The notes beneath the pieces are model-generated. The model had not been told where the DNA came from. It did no database searches and worked only from the letters and a program-made list of their open reading frames with translations. Source: Bos javanicus (taxonomy: Eukaryota > Chordata > Mammalia > Artiodactyla > Bovidae). From it: 64,000 nt of DNA. Within the stretch, counting starts at the first letter, position 1. The number at the start of each line of letters is the position of its first letter. The stretch spans positions 38,517,878 through 38,581,877 of the forward strand of contig NC_083878.1 of NCBI RefSeq assembly GCF_032452875.1. The letters run 5' to 3'. A program made the position numbers and the translations under genes. Positions 46,199 to 57,924 of the stretch are shown in pieces.

Positions 46199-47149
46199 CA
46201 CTGGAAGAGAGACCATAGAAATAGTGAGAGTCAACTTTAGTGGCTCTGAACTGTCCCCATTGTGGTCTGTGTCCTGTGTGGTTAACCAGAAGTGTTTCCA
46301 TGACATCGTTCTGATGTATGTGTCCAATAGGTAACCCTTCAACCCCAGTACAACATTTGCTACCATCAAAAGGAGGGTGATGCCAGAAATCTCAAATGTG
46401 AAAGCTAACCTCTCTAAAATGGTTTTGGTTAGCTTTCCTTCTGGCTTCTCCAATGAGGGTGCTGGTATGAAGTTGCAGCAGGAAGGAACATCTTGGTTTT
46501 GCAAAGACTCTCTTTGTTATGAAGCCAGATACTGCTACTAGTTCAGGGAAGAAAATATTGCCTTCCTTTCAAATGTTGTTTCTTTCTCAGCATCAATTAT
46601 AAACAAAGATTCTTTGTGGAATTCTTTTCTTTGTGTGTTTGTGTGTGTATGTGTGTGTGTGTTTTCTTGTTGTCAGTCACTTAGAAAAGTTAATAATTCA
46701 AGTAGAGCCTGGCAATAATTATTAGATTGCAAATGTTATAGCATGACACGATCTGGCCCAAGGTCTCTCAAAGATGGGCGTTTGGGATAGGCGTGTCTTC
46801 CTTGTGAGCAAAGTCCCAGGCATTGCAGGCTGTGGAACATTCCAGGTCACAACTTCTAGTAGCACCTCCCAATTATTTTGACAGTCAAAAACTCCTCACA
46901 TGTTAGCAATCGACCTGTAGGAGTAGGTAGTATGTCCCTGGTCTTGACCTAACTCAGGAATCATACACTCAAATGCCAGTGGTGCCAGAGGTAACATAAA
47001 TGTGATCCTCTGGCCCAGTGTTAGGCAATAGGGAGTGGTATGTTCTGGGCTTGCTGGGGAATGTGCATCATTTACTTAGAGGTATTCAAAATCAAAGTTT
47101 AATAGAGTTTAAATTAACTCTTTGTAGCTACCTGAAGGTGTAAGGATCA
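46199..47149. other. Unique sequence with TG repeats
   Basis: Contains a (TG)n tract at about 46,634-46,662. A minus-strand frame that starts at 46,504 and runs into the SINE is not supported as a gene. Confidence 0.4.
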
Positions 47150-47410
47150 CCCCTTTCCATCTCCTGACCTTTGCTTTTTCATCTACCCACTCTTTAATTC
47201 CATCACCTTAACTTTCTTTAACCACCATCTACCCAGTACACTGTAATGTAGTGAATTACTGCCATGGTTTTCTGCTCTGTTGAGCTGTGAGCTCCAAAGG
47301 CAAGGATCCTTGTCTTATTTTGTTCTTGTGTCTCTAGTACCTAGGACAGTACTGGACACGTAGTAGGCCTGTCTTAAACACCAGCTGAATGAATGAATGA
47401 AAATGATTAT
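47150..47410 (+). mobile_element. L2 LINE 3' end
   Basis: GAGCTCCAAAGGCAAGGATC, CTTGTGTCTCTAGTACCTAG and GAATGAATGA end (47,389-47,400) match the L2 3' UTR in sense. Confidence 0.8.
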
Positions 47411-48900
47411 AGATCTTTAACTGATTTCTGAGCGGTTTATAAGAGGGACGTTGAAGTTTTAAACTTTCTGTTAGGCAACATCTGCTGTGAGTCCTTAGAA
47501 GGCACCTCTGGGTTTCCTTTAGGTTCTCTCGTGGCACATAGAGCAGGGCTTACTTTCATGTCTCTGCACCCATTCTGTTTATTCACTAGTGCATTGGTTT
47601 TGTTGCAGAGTTGGAATAATTTTAACCTGAAATTGTAAAAACCTGCTTCATAAACTCTCACCACTGTGCTTTGTTCAGGATCACATGCTGCTTCCTCAGA
47701 GATGTCAGGGTGTAGCTGCTTGTAATTCTCTGTACTAACAATAAGCTCCATTTCTTGTTCTGGTTCCTGGCAGGGAACCAGGGATTGCCTTTGCCCCAGT
47801 CTGGCCTCATTAGCATTGGGTAGTGATTTAGTGTAGCTAAAAACTCCTCCCACTTCAAAGTCAAGACTTCCCTGAGTGTCCCCTAGATTCCCCTTCCTCC
47901 CTCCCTCTTTCTTTCCTTCTTTTCTTTCTTCCTCTCTTACTCTGTCTCTCAATTTTAATCTATTAGCTTAAAAATGAAAAGTCAATTTTGCTGGTTGTCC
48001 ACCCTCTTCCTGCCATCTTATTTGGTTGTAGAGATGAATAAGAAATGTAGCATTCAAAGTAACAGAGCAAACTTCTCCTCTGTCCCCAGGAGCTTAAGCA
48101 AGAGGGCCATCAGGATTTTATGTAGAAAATCTTTTCTGCTAACTAGTACATTAAGAAATCTGAATGCTTACAGGATACCTCATCTATTTTCATTCATTTT
48201 ATTATTTCCCAGCAATGTTTTTAAACATAAAGAAATATCGTTAAGGCACACATTTCTTTTTTTCCAATTTCCCTTCCTGTAGTCTGCCTTTGGTTTGGTT
48301 GGCTTTTAAAGACAGTACATGCTTGACCAGCTGTTTGGTTTCCCATAGCCAATATACACATTCCCATGGTGTTCCCCTGTGATTTTCAAGGCCTGGTTTT
48401 CTTCTGATAAGGTTGGAAGCACACACAGCTTATCCACATCTGCTGTATTCCTTGAGGTCAATCAGAGTGTCCTTCCTTCTGGGACTGATGGGAATCTCCC
48501 AGAGAGAAAAAATTATTGCACTTGAAAAATCTATTGATCTACATTGTGTGGTTCAGCTGGTATTTGGGGTTCAGGGATACTTTCTGAAAATGGAAGATCA
48601 ATTCAGGGGATTCAGAATGAGAAGATGGTAGTGAATACACTCATGCTATACATTTTCAAGTGTTTGTTGCTCCTCCTATTAGCAGAATTCTGAATTCATT
48701 TGCTGCAAAATGTCAACAATGTAGGTCACCTAGCATAACTGACTTCATTGGTTGAGTTGCAAGTTCATGATGATAGTATTGGGCACAGTCACAGATGAAA
48801 AATAATCACTGTATTTGTGATTGTTCCCTGTAAGTATGCTTTCCCATTTCCCTTTTATCTTTGCGTAAATCTGAGGCCCTATTTTTAATGTCTCCTGAAA
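47411..48900. other. Unique sequence
   Basis: Includes the polypyrimidine tract at 47,883-47,952 and a 171-codon minus-strand frame (47,437-47,952) whose first 25 or so codons are just that tract. No splice or conservation evidence is available. Confidence 0.45.
47883..47952. repeat. CT-rich polypyrimidine tract
   Basis: Almost pure C/T on the plus strand (CTCCCTCCCTCTTTCTTTCC and similar), a purine-rich strand on the other side. Confidence 0.85.
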
Positions 48901-49642
48901 AGCCTCTTGATGAATGTGAAAAAGGAGAGTGAAAAAGTTGGCTTAAAGCTCAACATTCAGAAAACGAAGATCATGGCATCTGGTCCCATCACTTCATGGG
49001 AAATAGATGGGAAAACAGTGGAAACAGTGTCAGACTTTATTTTTGGGGGCTTCAAAATCACTGCAGATGGTGATTGCAGCCATGAAATTAAAAGACGCTT
49101 ACTCCTTGGAAGGAAAATCATGACCAATCTAGATAGCATTTTCAAAAGCAGAGACATTACTTTGCCAACAAAGGTCCATCTAGTCAAGGCTACGGTTTTT
49201 CCAGTAGTCATGTATGGATGTGAGAGTTGGACTATCAAGAAAGCTGAGCACCGAAGAATTGATGCTTTTGAACTGTGGTGTTGGAGAAGACTCTTGAGAG
49301 TCCCTTGGACTGCAAGGAGATCCAACCAGTCCATTCTGAAGGAGATCAGCCCTGGGATTTCTTTGGAAGGAATGATGCTAAAGCTGAAACTCCAGTACTT
49401 TGGCCACCTCATGCGAAGAGTTGCCTCATTGGAAAAGACTCTGATGCTGGGAGGGATTGAGGGCAGGAGGAGAAGGGGACGACAGAGGATGAGATGACTG
49501 GATGGCATCACCGACTCGATGGACATGAGTTTGAGTGAACTCTGGGAGTTGGTGATGGACAGGGAGGCCTGGCGTGCTGCAGTTCATGGGGTGGCAAAGG
49601 GTTGGACATGACTGAGCGACTAAACTGAACTGAACTGAACTG
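48901..49642 (+). mobile_element. BovB LINE 3' part
   Basis: Sense BovB beginning just after the palm domain and ending in ACTGAACTGAACTGAACTGA. About 740 bp, 5'-truncated. A clear duplication was not found. Confidence 0.93.
48907..49600 (+). pseudogene. BovB ORF2 C-terminus, one stop
   Basis: An open frame of about 196 codons (48,907-49,497) carries KLNIQKTKIMASGPITSW, the RRLLLGRK block, VVMYGCESWTIKKAEHRRI, and the C-terminal GRRRRGRQRMR block. It ends at a TGA (49,495-49,497) where the other copies here have TGG (tryptophan), and the family sequence continues in frame beyond it. It is the least damaged BovB coding stretch in the window but lacks endonuclease and reverse-transcriptase catalytic parts, so it is inactive. 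Confidence 0.88.
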
Positions 49643-50329
49643 ATGATGAGGGCATGTTGTGGAAAGCGAGAACTTGGGGCTATCAACTTAAAATTTACTT
49701 CCCATGTGATCCATGTTGAAATTGTCGAAAGAAGCTTGGGAGTAGGACAACACTCTATGTATTGCTATCCAGATCCAGGAATTGGATAAATAATTAAAAC
49801 CCTTCAATAAGCTTTCTTTAGTTTGGCTCTTTGTTTCAATTTATTTTTGTTGTGAAATAATTCTTCTGCCCCACAGTTGCAAGCCTGAGTCCAATTGCTT
49901 ACCCTCCTTTAGGAATTAGAAGATCCAGATCTAAATCCCAGTCACAAGCTTACCAGCTATTTGTATCTTTGCTCCAGGTTTACATCTGCAGAATATGAAA
50001 GATACTCTTTCACGGTTTCCCATAGCACACAGTAGACCCTTTAAACATTACCTGGATTTCTATCTTTATATTCTGGGATGTCTAAGAATGTTTAAATCAC
50101 CTAAACACTGAAGAAGATACTGAATAAGTCTGAGGGTAATATAATTGAAGTTTTCTGGGTAAATATTTGAATGTAAACTTTTGTTCCTTATGATGATACT
50201 TTCTGAGGACATCAGAGGAGGAAGCTTGAAAGTTATTGTCCCATTAAGGAATAAAGTAATTTTCTGAAGATTTTGTGTAGGGGCATTTATTTATTGCTCT
50301 TAAAATCTCGTGTCTATCTAAGGAGTCCA
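49643..50329. other. Unique sequence
   Basis: No gene or repeat recognised. Confidence 0.4.
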
Positions 50330-50500
50330 CTGAGTGTTCACTGATTAGAAGTCTCAGTCTTATCATCTGTGAAATGGAGTTAGTAACTGTGACAATCTAA
50401 TAGAATTTATTGAGAATATAATGAGATAAAGTATATAAAGAGCTTTGCATACCACCTGGCACATAGTAAGTAAGTATTCAATAATTGTTTGATTACATAA
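50330..50500 (+). mobile_element. MIR SINE 3' part
   Basis: CTCAGTCTTATCATCTGTGA, AATGGAGTTAGTAACTGTGA and ACCACCTGGCACATAGTAAG in sense. Confidence 0.8.
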
Positions 50501-50610
50501 TTTTCTGTACTAATAAAGATCCTATCACAGAGGTTGCTGCATTTTCAAAGGGAGGTTGAAAAGGATGGAACAGATTTCCTCTAACCTCATTCCAGCTATA
50601 AAATGTACAT

Positions 50611-50819
50611 GCATGCCTGCTCAGTCATGTCTGACTCCTTGTGACCTCATGGACCGTAGCCCACCTGGCTCCTCTGTCCATGGGATTTTTCAGGCAAGAA
50701 TACTGGAGTGGGTTGCCATTTCCTCTTCCAGGGGATCTTTTCAACTCAAGGATCAAACCCACACCTGTGTCTCCTGCATTGGCAGGTGGATTCTTTACCA
50801 TTGAGCCACTGGGAAGCCC
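50611..50819 (-). mobile_element. Bov-tA SINE with 13-bp TSD
   Basis: Antisense Bov-tA. ATAAAATGTACAT (50,598-50,610) and ATAAAATATACAT (50,820-50,832) flank it with one mismatch. Confidence 0.95.
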
Positions 50820-50832
50820 ATAAAATATACAT

Positions 50833-52304
50833 TTTTGTAATCTTGATAAATCTAAGGCCATAGGTACCAGGAAATTTTTAAAGGTTCCATTTTTTTGGGG
50901 GGTGGGGGAGCTTGGAAAATTCTAAATGACATCTCTCACATATGAAAACCCACATTTTAAAATCTCAAAATGTTAAAAAGCCCCAAGATAAGCACTGAGT
51001 AGTATCTAGGTATTTCTTCCTCTCAAATGGGTATAATTTAATGATAACTTATCCTTTTCACTTGCAGAGATTCTCAGGTTATTCTCTGCTTTTTCAAGAA
51101 ATATAACTTAAAAAATAGGGGAAATATACCAATCTGTATGAATATTTTTCTCCTGATTAGACAACATGATGACTTTAGTTGTTTGTAGTCCAAAAGTGCT
51201 GATGCAGGAAGCCTTAATTGATTAGAACAATATATGGACTGGCTTAATGCTTTGGGTCATATCCTTGGGAAATTTACATTCCTTATGCAAAATTAAATGT
51301 GTTGCAAGCATCTTTCCTGTCAAATGCCATTTGTTTTCTTTTGCTCACTTGGCTCCAAGGGTGACTTCTGGAGATGAATTGTGAGTATCATTGGCACATA
51401 GATTCAGGTGCTGTTTGTAGACAGCAGTTAAGTTCTGACTATTATTCTTGCTATTTTAGTTTTTATCAGTGTCTCTTTTTGCCATTAGAACAACTCAGCA
51501 TTTCTCCTTCTTCTGTTTGTAATCTGCAGGTTGTGGTTGGGTCCTATCTTGGGATAGGTTTTTTTTTTTGGCTCTCTCTGAGAGATTCAAACTATCATCA
51601 TGTGCTTTGGGTTCCCTGTAGATGGGGAGTTATACCCAGCCTGCCCTTAGAGTATCAGGACCCTCAGAGAGGTTAGCAGGACTCTCACTCGAACTGGCAG
51701 GTTTCTCATCGCTACTGCTTTTCCCTGTGGTTACCTGTCCTTACAGCTGAACACACGTCCCTGAGCTGTTTAGATGCAAGCAGCTGACCAGCAGGCCCTT
51801 TGTCCTCTCCTTCAGTTCTGCAACTCTCAGAGCGCAGGCCAGTTCATTGCTGATGGGCCTTTTCTGATCTAGAGTTGACTGGACATGACAAGTGGATGTA
51901 AGCAGGAGGGAGAAGGAAAAACTGAAATTAACTATTAGGTTTATGGTTTAGAGCTACTGATAGAAATAGTGCTTGTAGTACTATGATAAGGAATAAGGAA
52001 ATATGTTTGGTTGAAAAAATATTAGTAATAAGGTCGATTGGTTTTAGACGTGAACTTGCTCTGCCTTCAGATCAGCCTTCAGGTGGAGAAGCACAGAGGC
52101 CCCTGGAAAGAATATCTGTAGCTCAGATAAGTAGGAGGTTGGCTGCTCAAAGGGACGATCTGTACCTTAAAGTCACTTTTAGGAAAAAAATGAACATATT
52201 CTTCAATTACATGAAATCAGCCATGGGTTACCTGGAATGTGTGGGCATCCCTTTTATAAGAATTTCCTGACTCCCAGATGTTTGATACCTGCGCTGTTTC
52301 TTTT
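50833..52304. other. Unique sequence, no gene seen
   Basis: Plus-strand frames of about 95-100 codons at 51,374 and 51,983 show no recognisable domain. Confidence 0.4.
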
Positions 52305-52690
52305 TTTTTTCCTTTTTACTATGGAAAATTTCAAACATATACAAAAGAGAGAGAATAATGTAAAGAACTACCACTTACTACTGCCTCACTTTACCAATTT
52401 TCAACTCATGTCCAAATTTGCTACACTTAAACCAGCCCCACCCATTTTGTCTCTTCTGGGGGACTATTCTGAAGCAAATCTCAGATATTATATTGCTAAA
52501 TCAATAAACATTGTGGCATGTATCTCTAAAAGATAAAACATTATTTTAAAAACATAAGCACAATATGATTATCCCATTTAAAAATTAACAATAATTCCTT
52601 AATAATATTAAACATCCAGGCAATAATTAAATTTCCTTATCTCATAATTTTTCAAGATGATAATTTATTGAGATTAGTATGGAAATAAGG
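52305..52690 (-). mobile_element. L1M 3' UTR fragment
   Basis: GGAAAATTTCAAACATATAC, GAAGCAAATCTCAGATATTA, GTATCTCTAAAAGATAAAAC and AATTAACAATAATTCCTTAA are hallmarks of an old L1 3' UTR, read antisense. Confidence 0.8.
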
Positions 52691-53077
52691 CTTCTACGTT
52701 GTAACCCTGATATGTTTAAGAAAGTTTTTCTTCTTAAGATATAGGTTTCCCTGCCCCTTTCTCTTTTTTTCCTCTCAATATGTTTGTTGAAGAATGCAAG
52801 ACAAAGTCAGATTTTAAATTTCAGCACTGAATACATTTGGTTATCAAAAACTACTGGTGCTGTTGAATAAACCAGAATTTCAGAGAGTGGAAGTCAAAGA
52901 AATCCATTCCTAAACTCAGCAGCACAATCTCACTTTATAATCTTGTGGCTAGAGGGAGGTGCCAGCAGCGTGGGGGAGTTTCCAAATGCAAAACAGTATA
53001 GAGTGGGTCCTTCCATAGCAGCTTCTCTAATTTCCCTCAACAGCTTTCACTCAAATCAAGGTTAAATACAACCTGCT
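52691..53077. other. Unique sequence
   Basis: Nothing recognised. Confidence 0.4.
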
Positions 53078-53088
53078 ATGTTAATATT

Positions 53089-53362
53089 TTGGAGAAGCCA
53101 ATGGCACCCCACTCCAGTACTCTTGCCTGGAAAATCCCATGGACAGAGGAGCCTGGTAGGCTGCAGTCCATGGGGTCGCAAAAAGTCGGACACACCTGAG
53201 CGACTTCACTTTCATTTTTCACTTTCATGCATTGGAGAAGGAAATGGCACCCCACTCCAGTGTTCTTGCCTGGAGAATCCCAGGGACGGGGGATCCTGGT
53301 GGGCTGCCATCTATGGGGTCGCACAGAGTCGAACACGCCTGAAGCGACTTAGCAGCAGCAGC
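53089..53362 (+). mobile_element. BOV-A2 SINE with 11-bp TSD
   Basis: Complete sense BOV-A2 dimer ending in (GCA)n, flanked by ATGTTAATATT (53,078-53,088 and 53,363-53,373). Confidence 0.96.
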
Positions 53363-53373
53363 ATGTTAATATT

Positions 53374-53777
53374 GGGGCTTCCCAGGTGAGATGCCTCAGT
53401 GGTAAAGAATCTGCATGCAATGCAAGAGATGCAGGAGACATTGGTTCCATCTCGGAGTCTGAAGACCCCTGGAGGAGGAAATGGCAACCCATGTCACTAA
53501 GAGTCGGACACGACTGAGCGGCTTCACTTTCACTTTCATGCATTGGTGAAGGAAATGGCAACCCACTCCAGTGTTCTTGCCTGGAGCATCCCAGGGAGGA
53601 GGGAGCTTGGTGGGCTGCCGTCTGTGGGGTCGCACAGAGTCAGACATGACTGAAGCGATTTAGCAGCAGCCAGTATTCTTGCCTGGAGAATTGCATGGAC
53701 AAAGGAGCCTGGCGGGCTACAGTCCATGGAGTCACAAAGAGTCAGACCCGACTTAGTGACTGAACATGCATGCATGT
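53374..53777 (+). mobile_element. Bov-tA SINE split by BOV-A2
   Basis: Sense Bov-tA: head and start of body 53,374-53,491, rest of body 53,670-53,777 with a CATGCATGCATGTA tail. It begins right after the TSD of the preceding SINE and is followed by ATATTAATATT (53,778-53,788), so it used the same target again. Confidence 0.88.
53492..53669 (+). mobile_element. BOV-A2 SINE fragment nested in Bov-tA
   Basis: Starts GTCACTAAGAGTCGGACACG and ends TTTAGCAGCAG. It stands between GGCAACCCA and CCAGTATTC of the Bov-tA body. No clear duplication, so recombination between the related Bov-A modules is as likely as insertion. Confidence 0.85.
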
Positions 53778-54073
53778 ATATTAATATTAATTAAACTTTA
53801 GAGCTAGTTATCTTAAGCACCATCAGCATATACTTATTAAGATTCTACTACTTTTGGATACTCAGGTTTGTCACTATACTTGGTTACCACAGAGGTTTTT
53901 AGTTGTGAAGTTTTAAGAATGATTTCTCTGAAAATCTCGTTTCCTTACCTCAAGTAAGACTGAGTAAGTATATGTTTTGGTGTGGGTTGGTGTGTTAACA
54001 AAAAAATATGTTAATAATTTTTTAAAATCAATTTTATGCTCATGTCTTTATCATTCACCTTTATCTTTAGGTT

Positions 54074-54268
54074 GGGCTTCTCCAGTAGCTCTGCTGGTAA
54101 AGAATCCGCCTGCAATGCGTGAGACCTGGGTTTGATCTCTGGGTTGGGAAGATCCACTGGAGAAGGGAATGGCTACCCACACTAGTATTCTGGCCTGGAA
54201 AATTCCATGGACTGTATAGTCCATGGGGTTGCAAAGAGTCAGACATGACTGAGTAACTTTCACTTTCA
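54074..54268 (+). mobile_element. Bov-tA SINE with 9-bp TSD
   Basis: Sense Bov-tA flanked by CTTTAGGTT (54,065-54,073 and 54,269-54,277). Confidence 0.93.
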
Positions 54269-54350
54269 CTTTAGGTTAGGGGTCATGGACCTTAGAATTT
54301 TATGTTCTCTGTAGAATTTTCTAACCATTCCTCTGGTTGAAAAAAAAAGA

Positions 54351-54548
54351 AAAAGTGTTAGTTGCTCAGTTGTGTCCAAAATTTTGCAACTTCATGGACT
54401 ATAGCCTGCGAGGCTCCTCTGTCCAAGGAATTGTCCAGTTAAGAATACTAGAGTGGGTAACCATTCCCTTCTCTAGGGGATCTTCCCAACCCAGGGATCA
54501 AACCCTGGTCTCCCACACTGCAGGCAGATTCTTAACCGTCTGAACCAC
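54351..54548 (-). mobile_element. Bov-tA SINE
   Basis: Antisense Bov-tA from GTTAGTTGCTCAGTTGTGTC to CGTCTGAACCACC; an A-rich stretch precedes it. Confidence 0.9.
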
Positions 54549-54859
54549 CTTCACCTTTATCTTTAAAGTTAGGGGTCATAGCTTTGGGGGAATTTTATAT
54601 TCTCTGAGAATTGTCTACCATTCCTCTGGTTAAATACAGGCAAATCTGAAACTTACAGATCAGAGGTGATTACTGATTGGGATATGGGCTCTTGAATGTG
54701 TTGTGATCTGTAGGAACCTGAGAAACAGCACATTGCAGTGAACTCTCTGGGGCATAAAAGAGTAAGAGAAGGATGATGCAAAAGTGGGCAATGCTGGCAT
54801 TAGTCTTAGGATAGTCTTTGAGAACTTGGGACCTCTCTTCTTCAGCAGCTAGAACAGTA

Positions 54860-54965
54860 TTGTTCTCATTATACAGATGAATGAAATCCTAGAGAGCTTC
54901 AGAGAGATCCAGTGACCCAGCCTGTGTCACACAGCTCAGAAATGGAAGTGGAGAGCAAACGGATG
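54860..54965 (-). mobile_element. MIR SINE fragment
   Basis: CATTATACAGATGAATGAAA, then GTGACCCAGCCTGTGTCACA and CAGCTCAGAAATGGAAGTGG: antisense MIR. Confidence 0.75.
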
Positions 54966-55164
54966 TGGATATATTGGTACACTGCTCTCATCACCATCTC
55001 ACTCTGCCACCCATAAAATACCATGGTCCGGAACAGGGAACATGGGCTTCCTTAGCTCTCTCTGTAGACTTTTCAGCTCCTGGAAGGTTGAGTACGTGCA
55101 ACATTTCAGCAGGACTTATTCTTCTATCTTCTGCCCTCATTTCAAGCCCAGCAAGAGAGACAAC

Positions 55165-55400
55165 ACTGGATAACGGTTGAGAACTCAGCCCCTGAAATTA
55201 GACAGTCCTGGCTTTTCAGTGTGAGCTCTGCCTTTTACCAGTTTTATGACCTTGGGCAAGTTACTTAATGTCTCTAACCCTCAGTTTCCTTATCTGGAAA
55301 GTGGGGGAAATAATAATAACTATTTGATTTTGTTTAGGATTAAGTATATGATAATCTCTGTAAAGCATATAAGCATGGAGCTGGACATAGTGATGCCCAG
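55165..55400 (+). mobile_element. MIR SINE, nearly full length
   Basis: GGTTGAGAACTCAGCCCCTG, then TTATGACCTTGGGCAAGTTA, CTCAGTTTCCTTATCTGGAA and TGGAGCTGGACATAGTGATG, in sense. One of the best preserved MIRs here. Confidence 0.9.
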
Positions 55401-56689
55401 AAACATTGTCTGCTGTGGTTGTCATCGGCCTTTGTTTTTTTTTTTTTTTACCTTCTACTTCTGCCTTCTCTGCTCTTTTTTAGAGAGTTTCGAAGTTATG
55501 GGGGGATCACACTCCTGGGTCTCTTGCACCAATCTCTCTGCCCAATCCAGGCTCTTACTCCCTAGACCCTTTTCTTCCTTTTCAACCAATCAAAATTTAT
55601 CCTTACTTGCCTTTCACTTAGAAGAAGTAGGATTCTGATCTACAGGTTGGATCTAGCCTAAGAAGTACTTTCTTTAGCTGGTACAGTGTTTAATTTTTTG
55701 GAAAAAAAATCATTAGTTACTGCAGTTACTGAGTTTTAACAATTAGGAAATTTCACATATAAGCTAGAAATAGTATGTGTCTTTGGGCCTACCCTTCCTA
55801 ATGGCAGTGACCAACTGTTCTCTTCAGATAGGTAGGTGCTACCCAAGTTTGCCACAGTCTCTACTCATCCCTGGAGTCTTATACTTAAGGAGCCTGCCTT
55901 ATTATGTGCATTCCTGCCTGATTCCTATAGTCATTTACTGCCTTACTCAAAGGCAGTAATTGATAGAGTGAATTAATGAAATATACAACTTTCCCATGTT
56001 CCCTATGTATTAAAAGTCAGTATACATGAACTGCATTTTTCGTGGTGAATTGAGATGATAAATATTTCAAGCCAATATACTGCCAGTTTAAACTTTATCA
56101 CTGTATTTTCTTATATCAGTATTTGAGTGATATATAAATCTTTGTCTAACTTCAACTTTTTCTATTTAGATTGTTATGGAGATAATGAAAATGCTAATGC
56201 TGATATTTAAGGTTTGAAGTTACTCATTGTAATACTTGTTAGGTTGATTCAGCCACTTATTGATGTTTAGGCTGTAAACTTCAAGATCATGTGTCAAATG
56301 TAGAAAAGATATCAATTACCAGGTCTAAAAGAAGAGGTGTATCTTTTAATATTTTAGCTTTCTGAGAGTGGAATTATCCTTAGAGCATATAAGTTTATTG
56401 TTTCACATTTCCTTTTTCAAACCTGGTAGAAGTTTTCTGGGACATAGTATGCATGTAATACATACTACCTGTATTTGTTTGTTTGTTTTTGAGTACTGTT
56501 ACAGATGCCAGGTCTTACTCAAAGGGAACAAAATTTATTGGTCGGTTTCTTTAGGGTCTGACATAGGCCTTTAGGAGAGATCTGAAGGGAAACACTTAAG
56601 CACCTAAGAAATGCCAGGCCCTCTTGAGTTGTCATAGAAGTCCTGGAAGTAGGAGCGGTCCCTGTTTAGTAAGGAAGTACTGGGGGGTC
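55401..56689. other. Unique sequence with T-run
   Basis: T-run near 55,434-55,449. No gene seen. Confidence 0.4.
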
Positions 56690-56890
56690 TCAGTCTGCCA
56701 GGGTCTATTTCCCAGCTCCTCCACTGACTTGCTCTGGACTTTGGGCAAGCAAAATAACTTTTCTAAGTCTCAGTTTCATATCTATAAACTGCTTTGTTGT
56801 ATTATACGAGGTAATGTGTGTTAGTGCAGTTGGTACAATTCCTGGCACAAAATAAGCCCTCAGTAAATGTTAACTGTTGCTGTTATTTAG
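56690..56890 (+). mobile_element. MIR SINE
   Basis: CCACTGACTTGCTCTGGACT, CTAAGTCTCAGTTTCATATC and ATTCCTGGCACAAAATAAGC in sense. Confidence 0.85.
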
Positions 56891-57847
56891 GGTAAGGCCT
56901 TGAAACTGTTCCATTTTGAACAGTTTCCTACTCTATTCTTTCTCCAGGTGGGCTGTGCTTGGCCTCTTAAAGGCAGAGGAGGATACTTCCTGGGTCAGGT
57001 GACCTCCTCCCTGCTGCACAGACCATCTGAGGAAATTGCCTGGAACTAGAGATTTTGCCACTCTGGTTCCATCTCTGGTCCCTCCTTTCTCATCCTGACC
57101 TTCTGCATAGCTTGACTTCCAGTCTGTTGATGGCTTCCTTGCTTAAAGTGAAATTAATTTCTCCCTCTGGCATCATTCTCCTGGGCTACCTGCCTGCGAT
57201 TTCGCCATAAAGTTCAAGTAATTTCAGTGTTTCAGGGAGCTTAAGGTGAGAAGCATGGAAAGATAGGGGAACTGATAGTTCTCAGCCCAGCCAGCAGTTT
57301 TAATTAGAGCGACTGTGTAGTATGCAGTTAATTAAATGGGAGTTATTTTTAGATGTGTGTGTTCATGTAGTCCTTCTGAGCACCTCTTCCTTCAGATTTG
57401 TAAAGAACAGGTTAATTTATGGCCTGGTTAGAAATCATTAACTCTTTATCTTCACCTTGTTAAGCAAAATCACTCATGGGGCTTCTGTGTTGCCAGAAAA
57501 TCTGAGTGAAGGCAGGATGGACACTGCACTTGGAAAGCAAAGCTGCCTTTTTCCTCTAGCGCATTCTCTCCAGTGATGCCTTCCAAAGACAGAGCTCTAG
57601 GCTACGGAGATTTGCTCCAAAAACTCCTGTATTACGTGCTTTGGCACTTCATCATAGAATCCAGCTTTCAGAGCGATTGAGCCATTGTAAGCAGAAGGCT
57701 CTATTCTTTGTCCTGGGATGATTCACCCTTCAGTCCACCCTGAAGGGCTGTCTCTAATGTTTTGTTATAGATTGTATCATGTTGAATTAAAAAAATACTC
57801 TTACAAAATTGAAGCAAGACTATACAAAGTAAACATAGGTATGTGAT
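56891..57847. other. Unique sequence
   Basis: No gene seen. The part 57,290-57,480 is homeodomain-type AT-rich (TTAATTAGAG, GTTAATTAAATG) and could be a conserved element. Confidence 0.4.
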
Positions 57848-57912
57848 TGTGTATGTGTATGTGTGTATGTGTATGTGTGAATGTGTGTGTGTGTGTGTGT
57901 GTATATATATGA
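57848..57912. repeat. Compound TG/TATG microsatellite
   Basis: TGTATGTG units grading into (TG)n and a short (TA)n. Confidence 0.9.
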
Positions 57913-57924
57913 GCCATATATGTA

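Larger units (their letters stand above)
54053..54636. repeat. Diverged local duplication (~85 bp unit)
   Basis: TTCACCTTTATCTTTAGG (54,054) with its continuation GTTAGGGGTCAT...CATTCCTCTGGTT (54,275-54,339) is repeated, with roughly 80% identity by eye, at 54,549-54,632. Copy 1 is split by a sense Bov-tA; an antisense Bov-tA lies between the copies. Confidence 0.8.

Noticed and set aside
45926..46504. 192-codon minus-strand frame
   Set aside because: Its last third is the opposite strand of a Bov-tA and the first two thirds match nothing I know. A hydrophobic stretch alone is not enough evidence.
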